A DNA stretch of 64,000 bases. Origin: Hericium rajendrae. Taxonomy: Eukaryota > Basidiomycota > Agaricomycetes > Russulales > Hericiaceae. The DNA lies in assembly GCA_033439255.1 (NCBI GenBank), contig CM065886.1, positions 682,001 through 746,000 on the forward strand, written 5' to 3'. A model generated the notes under the pieces. That model saw only the letters and a list, made by a program, of their open reading frames with translations, ran no database searches and was not told where the DNA came from. Positions 57,851 to 64,000 of the stretch are shown piece by piece (within the stretch, counting starts at the first letter, position 1; every line of letters begins with the position of its first letter). Made by a program: the position numbers and the translations under genes.

Positions 57851-59600
57851 GCGCCATACTTGACGATGACGCCCTTGGGACGCGACGCACGCCTCGGAGT
57901 CGCCGCGCGCAATTTTGGGCTGGCAGTATGCGCGGAGGGCCACCAGTCACAAAAGGTGCGCTTGCACGCGATTTTGTATGTATCGACAACTGACCGATTT
58001 GCAGAACACTCGTGTCGAGACGAGCATCTCTGCGACGGCGCCTCTGACGACAGGCCACGCTACGACGCAGATGTGCCCCACATCGCGCGCCCTCGACACC
58101 TGGCCGGGAGCCGCCGCGCGCGACGTCGGACAGCGGAAAACAGTGGCAATGATTCGGGGCGACGCAGAGGCTGTCCGTCACAATGGGTGAGTTTGCGCAC
58201 GATTCTGTACATGGGAAAGACTTACCGACTTGCAGAAATCTCGCGTCAAGACGAGCCCCGTTACAATACTGCGACAGCACACAACCTCCATCCCCAGGAA
58301 GGCGACAAGGGTGCGTGGAAGTCCGCCGCACAGCGCCCCTAACTTGACGATGACGCCCGTCTTGCGCGGCACATGTGGGAAGTTCGACGGCGGGATTCGA
58401 CAGCGACGCATCGATGCAGCGCGAGAAGATGTGGGGCGGACGTGCCCAAGGCGCCGCAAATGCGAGAAACGGTGCGTGGATTGCCCATCTCTATGCGTGC
58501 CGCGATACTGACGGCTTGCGCCTTGGCTAGGTACTTGACGATGACGCCCTTGGGTAACTTGACGATGACGCCCTCGGTGTCACCTTCCAGCGTCCTTCAC
58601 GCGAACCACGGGCCCGAACGACCCAGAACGCGCCCTCGGGACTGACCGACGACTGGGAGCCGCCGCGCGCGACATGGAACAACGGGAGACGGTGGCAACT
58701 GTCCGTCACAATGGGTGAGTTTGTGCCCGATTCCGTACACGAGAACGACTCACCGACTTGCAGAAATCTCGTGTCAAAACGAGCCCCTTACGATACTGCG
58801 ACACCGCCAACGACGGTCCCAGAAAGGCGACGAGGGTGCGGGGAAGTCCCCGCACGGCGCCCTTAACTTGACGATGACGCCCGTCTTGCGCGACATCTTC
58901 GCGGCGCGGGCGGGAGGTTCAGCGGCGGGATTCTGCGGTGATGCGGCGCGAGGAGATGTGGGGCGGACGTGCCCAAGGTACCGCAAATGCGAGAAGCGGT
59001 GCGCGAATCACCCATCTCTATGCGTGCCGCAATACTGACGGCTCGCGCCTTGGCTAGATACTTGACGATGACGCCCTTCGGTAACTTGACCATGACGCCC
59101 GTCTTGCGCGCAATCTTCGCGGCGCGAGCAGGAGGTTCGGCGGCGGGATTCGGCTGCGAGGAGATGCGAGGAGATGCGGGGCGGACGTGCTTATGGCGCC
59201 GCAAATGCGAGAAGCGGTGCGCGAGTGTCCCGTCTCTACGCATGCCGCAATACTGATGGCTCGCGCCTTGGCTAGGTACTTGACGATGACGCCCTCGGTG
59301 TCATCCTTCCGCATTCTCGACGCGAGCCACTCTCAATTCGGCCCGAGCGACCCGGAGGCATAGAGGACGAGAGCCGACAGCCGACATGCGTGCGTCCGAT
59401 GCCTGTGACATCACGCGCCGCAGTTTGGACAGCGGGATTCGGCGGGGAGATGTGTGGGATCGGCGGGGATACGCGCAAGGGGCTGGGAACGCGACCAGTG
59501 GTACGCGACTCCCCAGTGTCTGCACATGCGGAAATACTGACACGTTGCGTTGTCGGCAGGTACTTGACGATGACGCCCTTGCGTCGCCTTCTCAGGACGC
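57851..59600. repeat. Tandem array with TGACGATGACG boxes and intron-like blocks
   Basis: Nine copies of TTGACGATGACGCC (one with a C for G) lie near 57858, 58343, 58534, 58560, 58868, 59061, 59086, 59280 and 59564. A unit of about 526 bp is duplicated (58170-58560 against 58696-59090), each copy starting with a block from CACAATGGGTGAGTTTG to ACTTGCAG that looks like an intron, and ending GGCTCGCGCCTTGGCTAG or similar. A third, more diverged intron-like block is at 57945-58005, and a shortened third unit follows at 59084-59300. One frame repeats GRTCPRRRKCEKRC-like peptides, but frames break between units. No family recognised. Confidence 0.6.
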
Positions 59601-60209
59601 AAGTCTGCGCGCCCGACGGCATCGCAAGGGCATCCGAAGTGAGAGAGCGTGGAGGAGTCGAAGGGGAGACAGGGGAAGGCGATAACATCGAGAAGACGCA
59701 GGGAGAGGGAGAGCGGGGACGCCGAAGAAGGATCCAGCTACGGAGAGCATCAAGGTCAGCACCCCGCGACACAATTCTGGAACAGCAACAGCATCACTCA
59801 CTCGGCGAGCCCAGTCCGAACGATCGCCTCCGACGGAGTCATACGCATCTTCACGTCGCGAGCGTAGGATGCACCGTGCGATGGCGGTGGCGGGAATGCA
59901 GGGCGGCGCGGCGGCGATGTGTGATACAGTCGCGATCGAGGGGGATAAAATTGCGATGGCCTGTGATTCAATGGACGCGGGTGATTGGGCGTCCGCGCAG
60001 CGAGTCGACCGGAATGCATCGCAGGTGAGAGGGCTTGATTCCACCCCGCCACCGAAGGCGCGTCACCGCCGTCGGCGCAATGCGGCGCGCGAGAGAATCG
60101 ACCGCGGGATGTTGTCCGGAGGTGCGTCGCGAGGACGCGAGCATTGGCGGACTGCGATACAGCGCGCGAGCAGGGTTGCGCCCCGCAGCTCGCCAGTGTC
60201 CTACACGCC
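59601..60209. other. Transition between the two module arrays
   Basis: No recognisable gene. A frame of 212 codons crosses 59390-60028 on the plus strand, but its composition (Arg-rich, low complexity) and lack of conserved motifs do not support a protein. Confidence 0.35.
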
Positions 60210-62960
60210 AGTGAATCATTGACGGCGAAGTCCTCAGCCTGCGAGCACGCTCGCCGCTCGGCGCGGGCCGTTGAATTCCGGCGTATCGGGGACAGAAAAG
60301 TTACTTTTCTGTAAGTCCAGGTGAGCGTTGTTTATGTCTCGGCTATTCACAACAGAAACGACTCACCACGACGACGCAAGGCATCTCAGATGCTTCCAGA
60401 ACACGCGCCATGGCGCCCGACGGCAACCCCTCGACACCCACCCCATTGGCTAGCTCTACGGGCATGTAGGCCGCTCGACGCGGGCCGTTTGAATCCCGGA
60501 AAACCGGCGACAAAAGCACGACATGCTGCGACTCCAGGTAAATATAAGAAACCTCGAGTGATTGCAGGGATGGAGAGAGCTTACTAGGACAGAGACTAGC
60601 CATTGACAACGCGCGTCCTACGCACACAGCGGAGGTATGCGTCGGGCTGCGCCCGACGCTCGCCGACTGCGATACGGAATTCGATAGTTTCGCTCTGCGA
60701 ACACGCTCGCTGCTCGCCGCGAGGCCTGGATCCCAGGATTTTCGAGGCATAAAACCTCGTCTTTGGAGGCTCACGGTCAGCGCGATTTCCGTCCGGCTAA
60801 TATCACAGGAAGGCGTACAGGTTCCGAGCGAGTGCGTGTGCTGGGCAAGAACTCGCCGGCGACGTCGTGGCCCGCGCGGGGCAGCGAGCGCAGCTCACAA
60901 GCGCCGCCTCGACGTCAGCGGATGCCCACTGACATCTACAGCGACGAAGCATGTCCTCGCTGGGCTTAGAGTTCCCGTAATCAGGAAGCCCCTCGACGCA
61001 GTGAAAACAGAAGCCGTGCTTCGCCCATACGATGCGAATGCCGGCCCATCTTCGAAAATCGCGAGCAGACGGGCGCATCCTGGGAGGCCGGATGAGTCGT
61101 AGTATATATTGGGCCAAACGAGTGATGTACGAACATCGTACCAGCACACCGAGAGCATGTGTAGGCATCTCGCCCGGCACGTAGGAAATACGTACATCGG
61201 GCTGCGCCCGAAGTACGCAGGCGATATCTGAGTGGTGACGAAAACCGTCGACACGGACATTGAAATTCTTGTTCTACGGGCCCAGCGGCTCTGTAATTGC
61301 GTGACCGAAATATCAATACTCTGGGGGTTCAGGTGAGTCTTGATAATCACGCAGCGAATCACAGAACAAGACGGCTTACTAGGTTGCAAATCACGTATCC
61401 TGAAATGACGCAGGGAGCGCGTACGTCGGGCTGCGCCCGAAGTACGCAGGCAAGACCCGAGCATCGACAGAGAACGTCGACGCGAACATCGAAAGTCTTG
61501 TTCTATGGACGTGTAGGCCGCTCGGCGCGGGCCATTGAATCCTGGAAAAAAGGAGACCGGAAACGACCTTCCTGAGAGCCTGGTGAGCCCTCATTTCGCT
61601 CGCCTAGTAGTTTAGAGTGACAGAACTCATGGGAAGACACTGAGCATGTCCCACAACATCCCAGCACCACGTCAAAGGTGAAATCTGCAAGATGACGGGT
61701 CACCGGGCTGCACGCGGCTCCCATGTGCGGCGTCGGCATCGACCACCCGTCGATGCTGTCTTCGAGAGCCCCCGCCAATGTGCGTGCTCGCCGCTGCCAC
61801 GGGGCACTGGATGTCGGGAAAACGGCGACCGTAATCAACGATTCTGTGGACCTGGTGAGTCTCGATTCTTCTCAGCTAATTTCGACGCGAAAGACTCACC
61901 AGAAGGCATCGCGCACATGCAGAACACCCCCGCAACCGAGGAAAGACATCCAGGAGCTCAATGGGCATGTTACCGGGCTGCGCCCGGCTCCAGCGCGCAC
62001 AGGACATCAGCGTCGATGGGAACACATCGACGTTGGCTTCGAATAATTATCCTAACGACGCGCTCGCTGCTCGGCGCGGGCCTTTGGACCTTGGAAATCC
62101 GGCGCTGCAAAGTGGGCGTTCTGGGCGCTGAGGTGAGTACAGGATTCAGCTCTGTGAATGACGGGTTCACTCACTCTTCCCTTCCATCAGGAAGTTTCAG
62201 ACCGCGTGGAGGAGCGCAACGAATGCACGAGGCGCATCCTAGTGCCGCACGCACAACGCGAGCATGGACGGAGGCCCGTCAATGCTGGCTGCACCAGCCT
62301 GGCGACAGGGACGCACCCCGTCATTCCATGGTCTCTGCAGCACAGCAGAGCATTCGTGGGGATATGCCCCGCTTCTGCGCAGGCAGTCCGAATCAAGGAC
62401 GAGGCCTTGACGCTGCCTCCGCAGAGTGGCTGAAGGGTACGCGAGGCCCTTGACCTCGAAATTTTGGCGACGAAAAGCCTGTATCTCGGAGTGTCTGGTG
62501 AGCACCAAAATGACTCGGCTGAAGGTGCTGAAAACGGCGTACCAGCACAGATATAAGACATCTTCTGAGCTTCACGGGCGGACTCGGTGCGATGCCCAGC
62601 CCCTGCCAGCATCGACGCAGCATCGTCGATGCTACGTTTGAACAGTCGTCATAACGACGACGCAAGGCATGGGGCCTCGCATGTGCTTCTGTGTCTCCCG
62701 GTGAGTACTGCACGACATAGCTAATGGAAATAAGCAGAGACATACCGGGTTGAGGACATGTGCTCCCCGTCACCTCCACGACAATGCCTTCACCATATCA
62801 TAAGACCCGGGTCGCTCGTCTGCCAACAACAGTGACAACGGCATGCTCTGCCACTCACTTTCTCGCCTGCAATTCTCAACAGAAGCACTAGGTTTCACCC
62901 GCTACGGGCGAAGGTAAGGACAGGCCATTCAACGGGAAGAAAAAGCAGTACATACCATGA
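60210..62960 (+). repeat. Degenerate modules of about 280-300 bp with donor-site dyads and hairpins
   Basis: At least eight diverged modules are visible. Several contain GCTCGGCGCGGGCC followed by TTGAATCCCGGAAAACCGG-like sequence and then a splice-donor-like GGTGAGT (60320, 61332, 61854, 62132, 62497, 62700; GGTAAGG at 62913). Most donors are followed 35-45 bp later by ACTCACC, CTTACT or ACATACC. Four GC-rich hairpins with loop TGC lie at 60639-60659, 61191-61217, 61420-61447 and 61973-61987. Exon-like parts show no conserved protein on either strand. It could be a decayed repeat-exon gene, a spliced non-coding RNA, or a degenerate satellite. Confidence 0.5.
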
Positions 62961-64000
62961 GTGCTGCGCTGGCCTCTCAAATTTGACGATGACGCCGTTG
63001 ACCGTTGGACCGAAAGGTGCAAATGTACGGGAGGGCAAAAAGAAAGGGGGGAGGAAGCTTCGGGGATCAGGGTTATATGGACACGCGCGGAGGAACATCT
63101 CTTCCTCCGTGCCTCGTTCCGGAGCCCTGATCTCGGTCACAATCTTCCGATCCCTTGCGCTGTTACGTTGAGATACTCGGCTTTCGATTTCTGGTCACTT
63201 TGACTTTGTTGCATTGCTAGTTTCCTGGTTTGTACTTGGTCCTCCTTCCGAAAAATCTGTCAGTACATATATCACAGCATTCAAATTTACTCGTAAGAAT
63301 TTTTTGAACCTACTGGGGTACCCCATCTCTGGATTGCAAAGAAAGTCATCGGGACGGTGAGGACCCGAGATGAGAATGTACGAACTTGAAATATCTTGAC
63401 AAAGTTCAATGGTTCCCTGTAACTTAAAAGCGCGTTCTAATTATGAGCATACAACGATCTAGCAGAGCAGCCAGTCGTGCTGGGCTATAGTGCAGAAAAT
63501 ACGATACAAAGGTGGATCACCGTTGTATGTCGCCGACTCTAAGATAGCGAGACGGTGCGGCGAACTCCTGCATCCAGATTGAGCAATCTGTACTCGTGAT
63601 CGTGCAATCAAGCGCCCGAAACCGAGTTCTGATAATCTGCACGGTGCAACTGGCTGGCTAAAGTAATATTGTCTTTCCTACATGCAATCAAAGGGCCCTA
63701 GAGGAGAAAGGTAAGCACATGCATTTTCTGGACAGAAAATGAGAGGTGCTCTCTCGCACCGAGCATGCATCGCGGCGACACTATTGGATTCTGAGCGTCG
63801 TCAAGCACTACGAAAGCAACGGATCAGCAGCTAAGTGTCAATTCAGTCAGCTCGATCCCAGACTGACATGACATACAGGAATCTATTTTTGTTTTGCCAA
63901 GTCCGTCGAGATCCTCCGATCAGTTTCTGCTCCGTCAGTAGTGTGAACCTTCCTCCGGGCAGTCCATGCATGAAAATCCAGTCCAGCCTCAAGTAAAATC
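62961..64000. other. Right end of the window, no supported gene
   Basis: A last TTTGACGATGACGCC box lies at about 62981. Beyond it I see no coding sequence, RNA gene or repeat that I can support. Confidence 0.45.

Noticed and set aside
57526-63140. Proteins containing GVIVKY/GVIVKF on the minus strand
   Set aside because: The peptide is simply the reverse reading of the TGACGATGACGCC box; the frames do not continue consistently between copies.

Overview
The window looks like nuclear DNA of an Agaricomycete (mushroom-forming basidiomycete). The genes carry many introns of about 50-60 nt. There is an F-box/leucine-rich protein, a fungal ubiquitin-like-domain protein and a Plavaka DNA transposon, all typical of that group. 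A polypore is possible, but that is only a guess. The window divides into a repeat-rich accessory half (about 0.4-42 kb), a compact block of conserved genes (42.5-57.2 kb), and a stretch of degenerate tandem modules (57.8-63 kb).

Accessory half. From the left: a minus-strand protein with an N-terminal fungal adaptor domain plus a ubiquitin-like domain; an F-box gene; and two tandem minus-strand NCS1 purine/cytosine permease paralogues. About 170 bp upstream of the second permease lies a 9.4-kb CACTA-type element (11160-20588). It has TIRs starting CACTGGGTGCAG, a TCA target-site duplication, nearly identical arms of about 1.2 kb, and more than 100 copies of a 23-bp repeat in opposite orientations around a central palindrome. 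Inside it are an antisense 28S rRNA fragment and a second nested element of about 3 kb with a GC-rich minisatellite. Next is a large inverted segmental duplication (about 20.9-25.1 kb and 38.4-42.3 kb). Each arm carries an intact three-exon paralogue of the adaptor-domain gene with YTPPPSP-type tails, plus decayed dehydrogenase sequence. Between the arms sits a Plavaka-type DNA transposon (about 28.64-37.53 kb). It has recognisable TIRs and subterminal repeats, a 13-exon transposase with every junction in frame, an intact accessory gene, and two captured, decayed host gene pieces: a Pho85-type cyclin and a Puf4-like Pumilio protein. A 178-bp MITE with perfect 21-bp TIRs lies in the right duplication arm.

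Conserved block. These genes are a GRHPR-type 2-hydroxyacid dehydrogenase (minus), the ribosome-quality-control E3 ligase listerin/LTN1 (minus), a short conserved fungal protein (minus) sharing a divergent promoter with CTP synthase (plus), and a mitochondrial-type DEAD-box RNA helicase (minus). They appear intact and single copy here.

Right end. From 57.85 to 59.6 kb there is a tandem array with ten copies (nine here, one at 62.98 kb) of a TGACGATGACG box and a roughly 526-bp duplication carrying intron-like blocks. From 60.2 to 62.96 kb, degenerate modules of about 280-300 bp each carry a GGTGAGT...ACTCACC-like dyad, and four GC-rich hairpins show what look like compensatory changes. No conserved protein is visible there. 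This is the least explained part of the window.
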